Below, piece after piece: positions 57,501 to 64,000 of a DNA stretch of 64,000 nt. Made by a program: the position numbers and the translations under genes. The stretch covers positions 27,457,407 to 27,521,406 of the forward strand of contig OX377202.1 of NCBI GenBank assembly GCA_947396885.1, given 5' to 3'. The stretch's first letter is position 1, and every line of letters begins with the position of its first letter. The DNA comes from Heligmosomoides polygyrus polygyrus. Taxonomy: Eukaryota; Nematoda; Chromadorea; Rhabditida; Heligmosomidae. The notes under the pieces are model-generated. The model did not search any database and had not been told where the DNA came from. It saw only the letters and a list, made by a program, of their open reading frames with translations.

Positions 57501-60500
57501 AATAATCGTCCGTAACTTCAAAAAACGATGTCAGATTCGTGATCAGCACCCCTAAATACCCCCTCCTCCTTCCAAATAGGAGAAGTTTGGTCGAAACGGT
57601 GAAATCGCCCACCCTACACCGAGTCTGCCGCGGCTGATCGCGCCGCGCCGCGCCCTTCCCCTCAGCGGCGCGATTCGCCGAATACCGTAACCCAAAATTC
57701 CGTCAAGTGTGGTGTTTTGCGGCGGCGGAGTATAAAAGCGATGCGGCGCCGCCCCGCGGCGCGAAAAATCGATAGCCATGCCGATCATCACGCCGCGCCG
57801 CGGGGCGGCGCAAGTATAAAAGGCGCCTTAGGCCTATGTCATACTTCGGCGACGCGTCGGCGACGCTGTGTAACAGCCCGCGTAAGGCCGGCAGCAGAGT
57901 CTTGCGGGTGCCGCGGACCCGCCATGACAACGGCGGGTGCTGCGGCGCCGCAAGGGCTGCTGTACGCAACACTTCGTACTTTTGCCGGTAGTTGCGACCT
58001 CTGAGAATGTCAAAGATGTAGTAAGCAGAACGCTTTTTCTTTTATGAAGAATCGTTTTCTAAGCCAAGTTACGAGTTCTTGAACGTAGGTCCCGAAGACT
58101 AATAGAACGCCCCTTATACCTCCGCAGTTCTGTACCATTTTGCGCTTGCTCTCACTTTTGTCGTTCCACCTCCACTAAAAGTTCCTCGGTTGACAAGCAG
58201 CTCGAAGATAATGTGGTAGCCCTTGTGATGACAGCGTTCCCTCCGATGCCTTGTTGAGTCCAGGAGGTCACTCCGATGCAGTTCTAGCCCATACTGAAAG
58301 GAAGAACGGTCTGCTTTGTTGTTGCATTCCTGTGCAAGGGTGTTCCCTAAACCTCACACGGCTATCTTGTGGCTGGAAGGCCACGAAGATTTACAGTGCA
58401 ATTAAGGTTACCTAATATCGTCTATCGGCCGAAGGTTTTCTTGCGTGCAGGATTCCTCCATTTGTCGACACGAACGGTGATTGTATTGTTGGTTGTCAAG
58501 CTCCATTATAGACAGAAATTATGCACCAACCTACTATAGAACGTAGATTCGCCAAGAAAAATGTTCTCAAATAGATGAGCCATAATCGACACCCATCTAA
58601 CGCGCCCGCCGGCGGGTCCTACCCGCAGCTCCTGGCGCTGCGGGTGAGAGCCGCCATGAACTGCGGCAGCCCTCGGGGGCCTTTGCGTGCGGCGGCTCCG
58701 CGACAACTCGTCCGCGCCGCGGCTTCCACCACAGTGGCAGCGTAGGTCCCACTCCGGCAGGAGCGATATGGACGAGTTTTCGGGGTGCTGCCGCGAGACT
58801 CTGTAGAGGCCCTAACACTGTCGCCGACGTCGCTGACAACAGCGTCGCCGAATTATAACATAGGCCTTAGGCAAAGTTTGGGTGGAGTTTTTTTTCTACC
58901 CCTTCTCGACCTCGACCTAGGGGATTGGGGTTGTGAAAGTTCATAGTGCCGATTCAGATTTACCCATGACAATCAAATAATCACGAGAGGGTACACCTAT
59001 ATCACGGTGAATCAACTTTTTGAAAGATATCCCTACACCTCTATCTTCAATAAAAAGCTCTTTCTATATTCAACATTTTTAATTGGTCGGCTCAGCAGAC
59101 GAGTTTCAAGACCAATGTGCCGCCGTCTAGCGATACGATAGAGTGGGGCGGTGACCTATGCTCGCTGATTTGCTGGGACTTCAGTAGTTACTTGCCTACT
59201 ACAGTGTGTCTAGTTGTACACCCTCGACGGGCAGTGGGGTTCAACTGGACATGTCCGAGCAGCTGTCCTCCTTTGAAGCATGTGGGGCACATGCTAGGTG
59301 AGATTGAATGACCACCCATCCTCGACTTGTTGACTGGTGCTATCATGTGCTCTATTAATTGTTATGTTTAAGGACAGACTTGATAATCTTAACCTTTCTC
59401 AGTTGCTGCTTTGCATTGGGCTTCTTCTTCTCAGATGGTATTTAATTCCACCACTACGGAATTGTGATTTAATATTGCTTCATTTTCCATGCTATGTCAA
59501 AGACCATTCTCTCTCGAAGCTCTTTATCTCCTCATTGTCCGTGTTTGGCCTCTTTTAGACGTTTGTTTGTTTGTTAATTAACACCTCCCTTTCAATGCAC
59601 TTGTTAATGAGGAAGTAGGTGGTCGTAAGCGCTACAGCTCGTTATCAAATTGTTTAGCTTTCCAAACGACTCTATCTAATGCTGTCACTAATACTCCACG
59701 TTTGTATGTTACTAACCGGCTTTACCCAACCTGTAGGTTCCACGTGGGACGTTGGTATACCCGAAGCTCCTACAGGTTCCTATGCTTTGCCGAAATAAAG
59801 AGGCACCATTGCCAACTGGTGCGGTACTTGCTGGTCTAGGCTGCAGACGTGGTTGGATTACAGCACGATAGTTTTGCGATAAAATCCTTTGGATGTATCA
59901 TCATAAAAGCTAGCTTTGACCCCTAGCTTCCAGGAACCGTTTGCGCTATTCTATTTTTTTTGTGCCTTCATCGAATGGTTTTTTCATCAGTTGTTTCTTC
60001 CCTATAATTCTTGAGCGCACTTTTATGGGTGCATGAAATAAATAAATAAATAAAACAAGGCGCTGGAATCGAACACCTAACCCTGTACCTATGAACGACC
60101 GCCCTTACTGCTGATCCACCGAGCTGCTTGCACCGGTGTCTTTCACCACCTCCCTTATCTCCACGTGGGGCGCGCACAAGCGTGTTAGGTGCGTGCTGAC
60201 AGTTCAATTAAATTCTGGAATTTCACGGGCGCTTAACTCCTTGGGTTCAAGAACTTTGCGAAAATGAAACATACCTTCCTGGTACATCAAGGGCAGGGGG
60301 TTCTCGTGGTGGTATTCATTTTTCACCATACAGAAATACGCCTGAAACAGTTCATTGGTTAGAAAAAACTCTGTTTCGCATAGGCCTATGTCATACCACC
60401 GCTCATCTTGGGCGAAGCTTAATGATAAGCTCCCATATCGATCGCGCAAAGCGATGAGTCGATATTGGAGCCTATCATTAGGCTTCGCTCAGGTGAGCGA

Positions 60501-62155
60501 AGGTATGACATAGGCTATAGCGTGTTCTTGACTACCCTCCGCATTCAACAGACATGGCTGCAACAGAATAGCATATGCTCCTTTTGTTTTCCAACCATTT
60601 GAAGGAAAAGCAGTGCGACGAAAGGGAGCACTAGAGCGGTGCCTCGGTGCATTTTTTTCATCAGAACCAGAGGAATTCTATGTACAGAAGTTTCGTCCTC
60701 AAAAATATGATTTAGATAATAGTGGTGCATATGCTTATTAGTTGAAAAAGAGAAATAAGTTTGAAAAAAACTGGAGGAGCGGCAGGACTTTTTGTGGCAA
60801 CGCGCAATGTAACAAGGGCGTCGAAATGCAGATCGTAGGCTAGGTGCGAACAGAAAATCGAGGGCAGCTGGGTACGAAGGGATTGGCTGACATGTGAGAT
60901 GATCGGTGCTGGAACGAATACAATACGATTCTCGTCCACGTGCGAAGAGATTTTTCTACTATCCGGAGGGTGAAAATTCTTGCCATGGCTCCCATTTTTG
61001 TCGCTCAGGCATAAACCTGATGACGAAACTCTAATCCTAGCAAATATAATTGGAACGCCTGCACGAGTTAGAAGAGAAAAGGATATTTTGGAAATAACTT
61101 CACTCAAACGTGGAGAGAACAGAGAAATGAGAAAATAAGAGACATGGATGTTGTAGTTATTGTTCGAAAATGACAGAATTGAATAACAATTCATCTGATT
61201 GGGTGATACTATACAACGCCACATAAAAATAAAATACATATACTAACGATTTTGGGCGCATGGAGCGCGGACGGACGACGCGCCGACTGCCGCCTGCACC
61301 CGATGTCAGGTTCTTAGTTCGGATTTCCCGGCCAGGCCAACCAAGCCTTCCATCTCTCCGGGGTCGGTGAATTGGTAGCAGACTTGTCTGGGAAGGCTAA
61401 AGCGCTGACTTTTTCATTGGCTGGCCACCACAAGTCAGCATTCAACTCGCCTCCACGACATCCCGTAGAAGTAGAATGCGTGGCGCATCCCAAAGAAGAT
61501 TGAATAACGCCGTCCTTTATCCTTATTAACGATTTTAAATTGGAACTATTATAGTAATCTGTAAGGCCAATTTATGTTGTGCAACAAGTGGTCTCCATTC
61601 CTAATAAAATTTACTTCCAGAAGAGCATAATTCAAAAGTCTGTTGGCTCCATGCAACAAGCTCCTCAAAGTTTGCAGGTAAGAAATCTGTTTAGCAGAAT
61701 AATTAAGCCTATGTGTGCCTCCTTCTTCAAAATATTACTGCAAGATGTTTTACACAACAGACACAATCACAGATTTTCGTTTTAAAAATCAAGATATTGT
61801 CCTCAACACTACACTCTTTGAATTGCTCAATATTTTATTTTGTTTTAGAAAACGCAATCATTCATTCAGTCAGGCGATGAAGAGATGGTGAGTGCTATCA
61901 GACTTACCAAAAGGCAGCATTTCATCAGATGTTTATTGATTTATCTTCTAACTGTTGAGTGAATTGTTTTTTGAAGTGGAATAGAAACAACTTCGCTTGT
62001 GTCTTTAGGTAAAAACTGCAGAGCCTCCAACCGTTGAGTCAAGTCCTGCCACAGCGGATTATGCAAAGCAGAGCATTCCTGTGAGCAAACGTAGTACTAT
62101 AGCCACAGCCACTCCGCCAACTAATCAGCGATCTCAGTTTTATGTGCTCTCCTGA
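45097..62155 (+). CDS. Gene B: predicted single-pass membrane protein, microexon-rich (paralog of gene A)
   Basis: I do not recognise the family. Exons: signal-peptide-like start at 45097; ectodomain to 45529; transmembrane 45771-45865; candidate 49990-50039; conserved exon 50260-50364; candidate near 51320-51370; 52245-52280; 52712-52822; possibly 53130-53202; 61621-61677; 61849-61887; terminal 62009-62155. Intron phases around the transmembrane exon (2, 1) and then 0 match gene A. Tail exons are Lys-, Ser- and Gln-rich, suggesting a phosphorylatable cytoplasmic tail (inference). The long introns host a Helitron-like element, SINEs, mariner relics and foldbacks. The N-terminal frame conflict (see findings) leaves the start uncertain. 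Confidence 0.65.
45771..45865 (+). CDS. Gene B transmembrane exon
   Basis: 95 nt between acceptor CTTATTTTAG and donor CAAG|GTATGA. In the phase set by both junctions it reads FIIMAAFALVLLLILFILII followed by QGVRAWKRRKQ: a single strong helix then a basic stop-transfer. Phase 2 in and 1 out, as in gene A. Confidence 0.82.
45866..46864 (+). other. Gene B intron, no other feature
   Basis: AT-rich intronic sequence. A purine run (AAAAAAGAGAAAAAAAGAAA) lies at 46700-46720. No gene recognised. Confidence 0.4.
46865..48238 (-). mobile_element. Helitron-like non-autonomous element H2
   Basis: On the minus strand it starts TCTACCACTATATAATTGAG at 48238 after an A and ends CTTG|T at 46865, with the hairpin ACGCCGTTAGGCGTG-type about 10 nt before the end. 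Long interior similarity to H1 (for example CAGCAGGGGAAGCGCAG and GAGCGTCCAGATTCAGAAG in both). It lacks a helicase. It lies in the gene B intron, opposite to H1. Confidence 0.7.
47700..47751. repeat. 22-bp-arm palindrome inside H2
   Basis: TGCTCACGACATGACGACGG… (47701-47722) pairs with 47729-47750 with one mismatch around a 6-nt loop AGCGAA. The equivalent place in H1 (around 37155-37205) has only a degraded version. Confidence 0.8.
48721..49336 (+). repeat. Hairpin plus 292-bp tandem duplication
   Basis: AGCTTTTAAAGATCTCGTGC… (48721-48747) pairs with 48756-48782 with one mismatch (27-bp arms). The segment 48753-49044 is repeated at 49045-49336, apparently without differences, so the right arm is present twice and the left arm once. 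The sequence style (GTCTTCTGAATCC, CTTACTGGT) resembles the interior of H1 and H2, so this may be another Helitron-like fragment. Confidence 0.85.
49430..49870 (-). mobile_element. Tc1/mariner-superfamily transposase C-terminal remnant
   Basis: The minus strand reads TTLVKAWDEIDVEYLRRTSD followed by AFLRRRCFCIHSKEVHMD. This matches the usual C-terminal pattern of Tc1-type transposases (AW..ID..YLR…FRRR…I…GHI(D/E)). The catalytic core is absent. No ends found. Confidence 0.55.
49990..50039 (+). CDS. Gene B candidate exon after the transmembrane exon
   Basis: Acceptor ATTTCTTTTAG. Entering in phase 1 it reads (V)SAKKGPPSRPPYFASS and, with donor TCA|GTTCAG at 50040, exits in phase 0 to meet the 50260 exon. 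It corresponds in position to gene A's 26-nt microexon. The donor is weak and an alternative donor at 50054 would break phase. Confidence 0.4.
50260..50364 (+). CDS. Gene B conserved cytoplasmic exon (FDSNLNEIVDIG)
   Basis: 105 nt, phase 0 in and out, between GATATATTTAG and GAG|GTGAGC. Translation RHVASDDSKNILNH, then IEFDSNLNEIVDIGTSAEQR. Clear homolog of gene A exon 9697-9795 (QHYCDENG…[12 protein letters not shown]). Confidence 0.82.
50528..50800 (+). repeat. SINE-A copy with consensus box A
   Basis: TAGCGCAGTTGG at 50542-50553 matches the pol III box A consensus exactly. CTGGTTCCGATCTCC is the box B region. The tail is GCATTGGCGCAACCTAAGTA-like and decayed. Confidence 0.75.
50891..51178 (+). 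repeat. Exact 144-bp tandem duplication, GC-rich
   Basis: The unit starts CCGCTGCCACCGCAACAGTG at 50891 and again at 51035, with no difference seen in 144 bases. It is flanked by inverted pieces (CCATCGCCGCGATG near 50819-50832 and CATCGCCGCGGTTCCATCGC near 51228-51247), suggesting the duplication lies inside a foldback element. Its open frames on both strands simply reflect the high GC. Confidence 0.9.
51320..51370 (+). CDS. Gene B weak candidate exon
   Basis: Reads VQILKEENVLPQKCVAK and ends at the good donor AAG|GTTAGT in phase 0. The acceptor (GATGGCGAG or GAGGTGCAG) has no pyrimidine tract. Included because the phase and Lys-rich composition fit the neighbours. Confidence 0.3.
51380..52244 (+). 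other. Gene B intron, no other feature
   Basis: Frames at 51488-51688 (-) and 51680-51952 (+) have no recognised domain. Nothing else seen. Confidence 0.35.
52245..52280 (+). CDS. Gene B 36-nt microexon
   Basis: Acceptor ACTGTTTCAG and donor AAG|GTAGTA. Reads KKKAEKTSRPQK, phase 0 on both sides. Strongly basic. Same length as the two gene A microexons. Confidence 0.62.
52712..52822 (+). CDS. Gene B Ser/Lys-rich exon
   Basis: Acceptor TTTGCTGCTTCAG and donor AAG|GTAATG enclose 111 nt, phase 0 both sides. Reads KHFGASISISTSSEISFDSA, then SLLQKKHSKKSSKMRKK: many potential phosphorylation sites followed by a basic cluster. Confidence 0.68.
53130..53202 (+). CDS. Gene B doubtful exon
   Basis: Acceptor TTATGCAG and donor GCAG|GTACGA enclose 73 nt, reading RINDAEVIGPSYLGLQ and HFQNGPKA. 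It enters in phase 0 but leaves in phase 1, which does not fit the following phase-0 exons unless another exon intervenes. Confidence 0.25.
53575..54060 (+). mobile_element. Decayed mariner transposase M6
   Basis: Reads NGNLDLEDRPRS-like across frames, ELVQEHPRRSIRDLAVELDC, HDTIVVRQSGLGKTWRYGGR, then PKNHCLVELQRSHSLEAA and, further on, NKTRSPSRQCAFTRCKGDS (degraded second-Asp region). Close to M4 in type. Inverted ends not found. Lies in the gene B intron. Confidence 0.6.
54061..54190 (+). repeat. Dispersed repeat R2, copy 2
   Basis: AGGCGTATGTCTGAACGGCA, AAATGAATACCACTATGAGA and CTTGAACCCAAGGAGTTA are shared with 60204-60345 in inverted orientation. One frame reads FCKVLEPKELG; the other copy reads FRKVLEPKELS. 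Confidence 0.6.
54325..54455 (+). repeat. Inverted repeat pair, left member
   Basis: GGTGGTCCAAAAATGGCAAA, then TTCAGGGTGGGCTGATAAGG, GCCCTGTCG and CTCAGAACTTAGCCTAC match the complement of 56690-56815. The pair encloses Helitron-like H3. Confidence 0.7.
54473..55289 (-). mobile_element. Helitron-like non-autonomous element H3
   Basis: On the minus strand it starts TCCTACTATATATAAGAGAG (from 55289, after an A) and ends CTGG|T at 54473, matching the Helitron CTRR rule. The subterminal hairpin ACGCCGTTAGGCGT lies 10-12 nt before the end. The 5' end resembles H1 (TATATATAA-AGAG then TTTGTC(C/T)GTG). Only 817 bp, mostly palindromes and C/G runs, with no coding capacity. A second 5'-end-like piece (TCCTAAGTGAGAAC) near 54985 suggests a partial internal duplication. 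Confidence 0.75.
54822..54915. repeat. Near-perfect palindrome, 45-bp arms, 4-nt loop
   Basis: Arms 54822-54866 and 54871-54915 differ at one position and are separated only by CTTT. The inner 32 bp (starting GCGTCTTTTGAATAGACGCC) are exact. It lies inside H3. Confidence 0.93.
55290..56689 (+). other. Gene B intron; tRNA-like patch and a weak tandem repeat
   Basis: 55945-56110 and 56112-56270 share the order CAGAGGTCGA, AAATTTTTTGCCC-like, ATTTGG(G/A)(A/G)TG and GATCA(T/C)G(A/G)AT, so they look like a diverged tandem repeat. A G-run lies at 56401-56409. No gene recognised. The tRNA-like patch is listed separately. Confidence 0.4.
55365..55440 (+). repeat. tRNA-Ser/Leu-like fragment
   Basis: GATGGCCGAGTGGATAGTGG is a box A typical of class II tRNAs, and GGGGATTCGATTCCCAGGG is a box B/T-arm. 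The anticodon arm and acceptor ends do not pair properly, so it is probably a pseudogene or a SINE head. Confidence 0.45.
56690..56815 (-). repeat. Inverted repeat pair, right member
   Basis: Complement of 54325-54455 (CGTAGGTTAAGTTCTGAG, CGACAGGGC, CTTATCAGCCTGCCCTGAA, TTTTTTGCCATTTT). No coding capacity seen. Confidence 0.7.
56881..57827. repeat. GC-rich foldback element, TTTTATACT ends
   Basis: AGGCGCCTTTTATACTCCCG at the left faces CAAGTATAAAAGGCGCCT at the right. Internal hairpins occur at 56908-56970 (GCGGCGCGTCAA…) and, exactly paired over 18 bp, at 57746-57763 with 57794-57811. CpG-rich and very unlike its AT-rich surroundings. Non-coding. Confidence 0.7.
57825..58872. repeat. Foldback element, GGCCTATGTCATACTTCGGCG ends
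   Basis: GCCTTAGGCCTATGTCATAC at 57825 faces the complement GCCTAAGGCCTATGTTATAA at 58872, followed on both arms by TTCGGCGACGC. Weaker pairing continues inward for about 100 bp (CAGAGTCT(T/C)GCGG). It abuts the preceding foldback through a shared GGCGCCTTAGGCC. Confidence 0.72.
58873..60029 (+). other. Gene B intron, no gene recognised
   Basis: Short frames only. AAATAAAGA at 59795 is not linked to any exon found. Confidence 0.35.
60036..60165 (-). repeat. tRNA-derived SINE with (TTTA)n tail
   Basis: The minus strand carries GCAGCTCGGTGGATCAGCAG (box A-like) and GTGTTCGATTCCAGC (box B), followed by TTTATTTATTTATTTATTTC at 60037-60056. A different SINE head from SINE-A and SINE-B. It could also be a decayed tRNA with a simple tail. 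Confidence 0.5.
60204..60345 (-). repeat. Dispersed repeat R2, copy 3, open frame
   Basis: Best copy of R2. The minus-strand frame 60449-60204 is open, reading FLTNELFQAYFCMVKNEYHH, then PLMYQEGMFHFRKVLEPKEL and a stop. Similar translated pieces at 54061 and 3425 share NEY(H/Y)HE or KVLEPKEL. I do not recognise the protein. It may derive from an unknown transposon ORF or be a host exon captured by repeats. Confidence 0.5.
60381..60517. repeat. Foldback element, TAGGCCTATGTCATACC ends
   Basis: TAGGCCTATGTCATACCACC (60381) faces GAAGGTATGACATAGGCTA (to 60517), and the arms pair further through GCTCA, GGGCGAAG/CTTCGCT, TAATGATA and TCGATAT. Ends resemble 57825-58872. Overlaps the R2 reading frame. 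Confidence 0.78.
60518..61257 (+). other. Gene B intron, no gene recognised
   Basis: The antisense frame 61239-60712 is open for 175 codons but has low-complexity hydrophobic and Ser-rich composition and no recognised domain. Not called a gene. Confidence 0.35.
61258..61530 (+). repeat. SINE-A copy, near full length
   Basis: Head TGGAGCGCGGACGGACGACG, CACCCGATGTCAGG, box B-like TTAGTTCGGATTTCC, CTCTCCGGGGTCGGTGAATT, CATTGGCTGGCCACCACAAG, and tail AATGCGTGGCGCATCCCAAA with CGCCGTCCTTTATCC. Best + strand copy for building a consensus. Confidence 0.82.
61621..61677 (+). CDS. Gene B 57-nt tail exon
   Basis: Acceptor TTTACTTCCAG and donor CAG|GTAAGA. Reads KSIIQKSVGSMQQAPQSLQ, phase 0 both sides. 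Follows a long TE-filled intron. Confidence 0.68.
61849..61887 (+). CDS. Gene B 39-nt microexon
   Basis: Acceptor TTTTGTTTTAG and donor ATG|GTGAGT. Reads KTQSFIQSGDEEM, phase 0 both sides. It begins with Lys like three other tail exons (KKKAEK, KHFGAS, KSIIQK), hinting at exon duplication. Confidence 0.68.
62009..62155 (+). CDS. Gene B terminal exon
   Basis: Acceptor TGTGTCTTTAG, then phase 0 reading VKTAEPPTVESSPATADYAK, then QSIPVSKRSTIATATPPTNQ and RSQFYVLS, stop TGA at 62153-62155. AATAAA follows at 62266-62271. A possible internal donor CCT|GTGAGC at 62081 would remove the last 24 codons; the read-through to a stop followed by a poly(A) signal makes this the likely end. Confidence 0.65.
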   Translation, partial: VKTAEPPTVESSPATADYAKQSIPVSKRSTIATATPPTNQRSQFYVLS

Positions 62156-62265
62156 AGCCATTACTTTAGCATTCACAGATCACTATAGGACTACAACTTT
62201 AATTGCTATTGAATGACACAAAACAAAGAAAAGAATTAACGTACTGCGTACTGCTATTAAAGTTT

Positions 62266-62271
62266 AATAAA
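62266..62271 (+). terminator. AATAAA polyadenylation signal of gene B
   Basis: AATAAA 111 nt after the gene B stop codon, within AAGTTTAATAAAATTTTG. Spacing and context fit a worm 3' UTR. Inferred only. Confidence 0.5.
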
Positions 62272-62449
62272 ATTTTGTTTGTTGTAGCGTCAGGATGTCT
62301 TTCAGCTTTTACTAAAGTCGGCTACGTCTTCTCCATTCATGCATTTTAGTTCGAAGGAACGCTATTCCATTTTTGAACAAATTCATGTGCTGAATGTGTA
62401 AGATATTTTGTAGTGGTGCAAAAATAATGACCGTTTTGAAGCAACTATT

Positions 62450-63400
62450 TTGAAATACGACAACCCTCCTTAAATTCAAGCTTGCCAATCAAGTGACCAC
62501 ACATTTCTGTCAACGAGAAACAATTTATTTATTCTAGTAACGTAAAATTCAGAAGCGGCGAAATCGTCGGATGCCTTTTTTTGCGTGGTCTTGGCTACGG
62601 AAGCATTTCTCGCGCGGGGGCTCTGGAGATGCTTGAAAAATAATATCCAACACGATAAGGTCCCGACAAGCATGGAGGATGGTCAATATCTATTCTCAAT
62701 TTCATATCTCATCTCAATCGGCCTTCTTGTCGTCATCAATGAAACATGTGGTCGATTGTCATAGGGTGAGACGACACCCTTTCTGTTCATCAATGCCTGC
62801 GAACTTCGATAAAGTTTTTGACGCATTTCGTCGAATTCCTCACATTACTTTCCCTATGTTATTACTTGGAACGGAGCTATGTAGGAAGCTGAGATGGGTC
62901 AAACTGGCTGTTCGCCACATAACAGTCAACCACGATCTTTCCTTGGCGCATTGTTGGCTTTAAAAAATGTCTCAGAGCTTCGTCGTGATCAGTGACTTGA
63001 CCTTCATTGATTGTCGCAGAGAATCCATTTTTGCTAATCCTCACAATACGGTCCAGAAAAGAATCGCTTTTGCAACACATAAGAGGAGGCGAAGAAGATT
63101 CGGGACGATGAGATAGCTGATGTTCGTTCAACTCCTGCAGCATCTTCTTATCAAGTTTTTTTTACATTGCTTCTTCCAAGACCGTGATATGGTCGCGCTG
63201 TCAACATTTAGCTCTTCAACAATTTTTTTTGTGGAAGTTCGTGGGTTGGCATCTTCCATTGCCCTCAACTGATCAATTCTTAACCCAAACTCCAATAGCC
63301 GACCACCTTTCTATTGGTGTTCGAGAGTGAAGTGTTCAGCTCAGAGTTGCTCGAATTACCTACACATGGGGCGCTCATATTTGGTGTCTAGGGTTGGTGG
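62450..63400 (-). mobile_element. Decayed mariner M7
   Basis: The minus strand reads, across frames, LEFGLRIDQLRAMEDANPRT, STKKIVEELNVDSATISRSW, LNEHQLSHRPES, DSFLDRIVRISKNGF (first-Asp region degraded), KIVVDCYVANSQFDPS and, near 62500-62650, FFKHLQSP, KASDDFAASEFYVTRINKLF. Order and spacing are those of a mariner transposase. The second and third Asp blocks are missing from the readable parts. Confidence 0.65.
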
Positions 63401-64000
63401 CATTCCCGTTTTCTGATTTCTGATTTTCTGGCTATTTAAACGATCGAAATTGGTCAGAAAACAGGAAATTGCATAGCATGGAAATTTCACCATAGGTTTC
63501 CGACCGTCAAAAGTTGATCAGATTCAGAACGTCCTAGCCTCTGCAGGAAAAATTGTTCTTACCCTTTTCCAAATATGAAAAAACCATTTGCGCTGTGCTT
63601 TTTTATTAGAAATCGCGTGATTCGTTTTGGCGATGGTGTAAGTGCTACTACATAAAAGGCAGCTCCTCCGTAACAAAATTTCCCATTTTTATAAATTGGA
63701 TTTGTTGAATCTCCAGCTTAAGCAGCATTCTTGATTATAGGAAAAGCTTTATGATATTTAGAGCTACGAAACCAGAGCATCATTACAGGTTCTTCCAAAA
63801 GAATTCTGTCATTGTTTGAATGGATACAAAACTCCCTCCTTTCAATAACCATTCTGGTTTTAATGGGGGAGAAGATAATTCTTAGGGTAAACTAGCATTC
63901 ACTTGTCCAATAAATCGCTATGTTCCCTAGATTGGTGGTTTAAGTGTCAATCACAAAACGCTGTCCGATGAATGGATGCAAGATATTCTTAAAATATTTC
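63401..64000. other. No gene recognised
   Basis: AT-rich sequence to the window edge with no open frame of note. Confidence 0.4.

Noticed and set aside
57703..58004. Frames in the GC-rich foldbacks
   Set aside because: Stop-poor only because of GC content; the sequence is palindromic and non-coding.
60712..61239. 175-codon antisense frame
   Set aside because: Composition is biased and there is no recognisable domain. It lies in a gene B intron without splice or repeat support.
1..64000. CRISPR array, bacterial operons or prophage
   Set aside because: No regularly spaced repeats or prokaryotic gene organisation. Introns and eukaryotic transposons throughout.

Overview
The window looks like nuclear DNA of a clade V (strongylid, hookworm-like) nematode. 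The introns are worm-like, with short TTTCAG-type acceptors. The transposon mix is also worm-like: several mariners, a Tc3-type element carrying an intron in its transposase, RTE-clade and CR1-like LINEs, a GIY-YIG Penelope element, and a tRNA-derived SINE with boxes A and B. The organism is an inference, because there is no rRNA or conserved housekeeping gene to confirm it. No bacterial operon, CRISPR array or convincing intact tRNA was seen.

The only host genes I can support are two + strand, intron-rich genes with the same plan. Gene A (about 4.1-16.7 kb) and gene B (about 45.1-62.2 kb) each have a Ser/Thr-rich ectodomain exon of about 350-370 nt. A phase-2 intron then leads into an exon holding one transmembrane helix and a basic stop-transfer stretch, followed by a phase-1 intron. 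Next comes a homologous phase-0 exon ([12 protein letters not shown] in A, FDSNLNEIVDIG in B). Gene B continues into tiny phase-0 exons of 36, 111, 57 and 39 nt and a terminal exon with a stop at 62153-62155 and AATAAA at 62266. Gene A has 36-nt exons of the same kind. They look like paralogous single-pass membrane proteins with microexon-built cytoplasmic tails. I do not recognise the family.

The rest is mostly transposable elements, often nested and datable by their junctions. 0-12 kb: two mariners, an RTE deletion derivative and a Tc1-type inverted-repeat element. 12-17 kb: SINEs and a 5'-truncated RTE with a 17-bp target duplication. 18-24 kb: a CR1-like LINE split by a Tc3-like transposon, two more mariners and a second LINE copy. 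28-33 kb: a segmental duplication, foldbacks and a Penelope element with its own 13-bp target duplication and a SINE inside its RT. 36-41 kb: a Helitron-like element and an RTE copy lacking its endonuclease, with an 18-bp target duplication. 46-49 kb: a second Helitron-like element in the opposite orientation and a 292-bp tandem duplication. 50-61 kb: an exact 144-bp tandem repeat, a third Helitron-like element with a near-perfect palindrome, and GC-rich foldback elements. 62-64 kb: a decayed mariner. Most TE coding regions are frameshifted. The least damaged are the Tc3-like transposase (one stop, one frameshift) and the mariner at 21-22.3 kb (two frameshifts).
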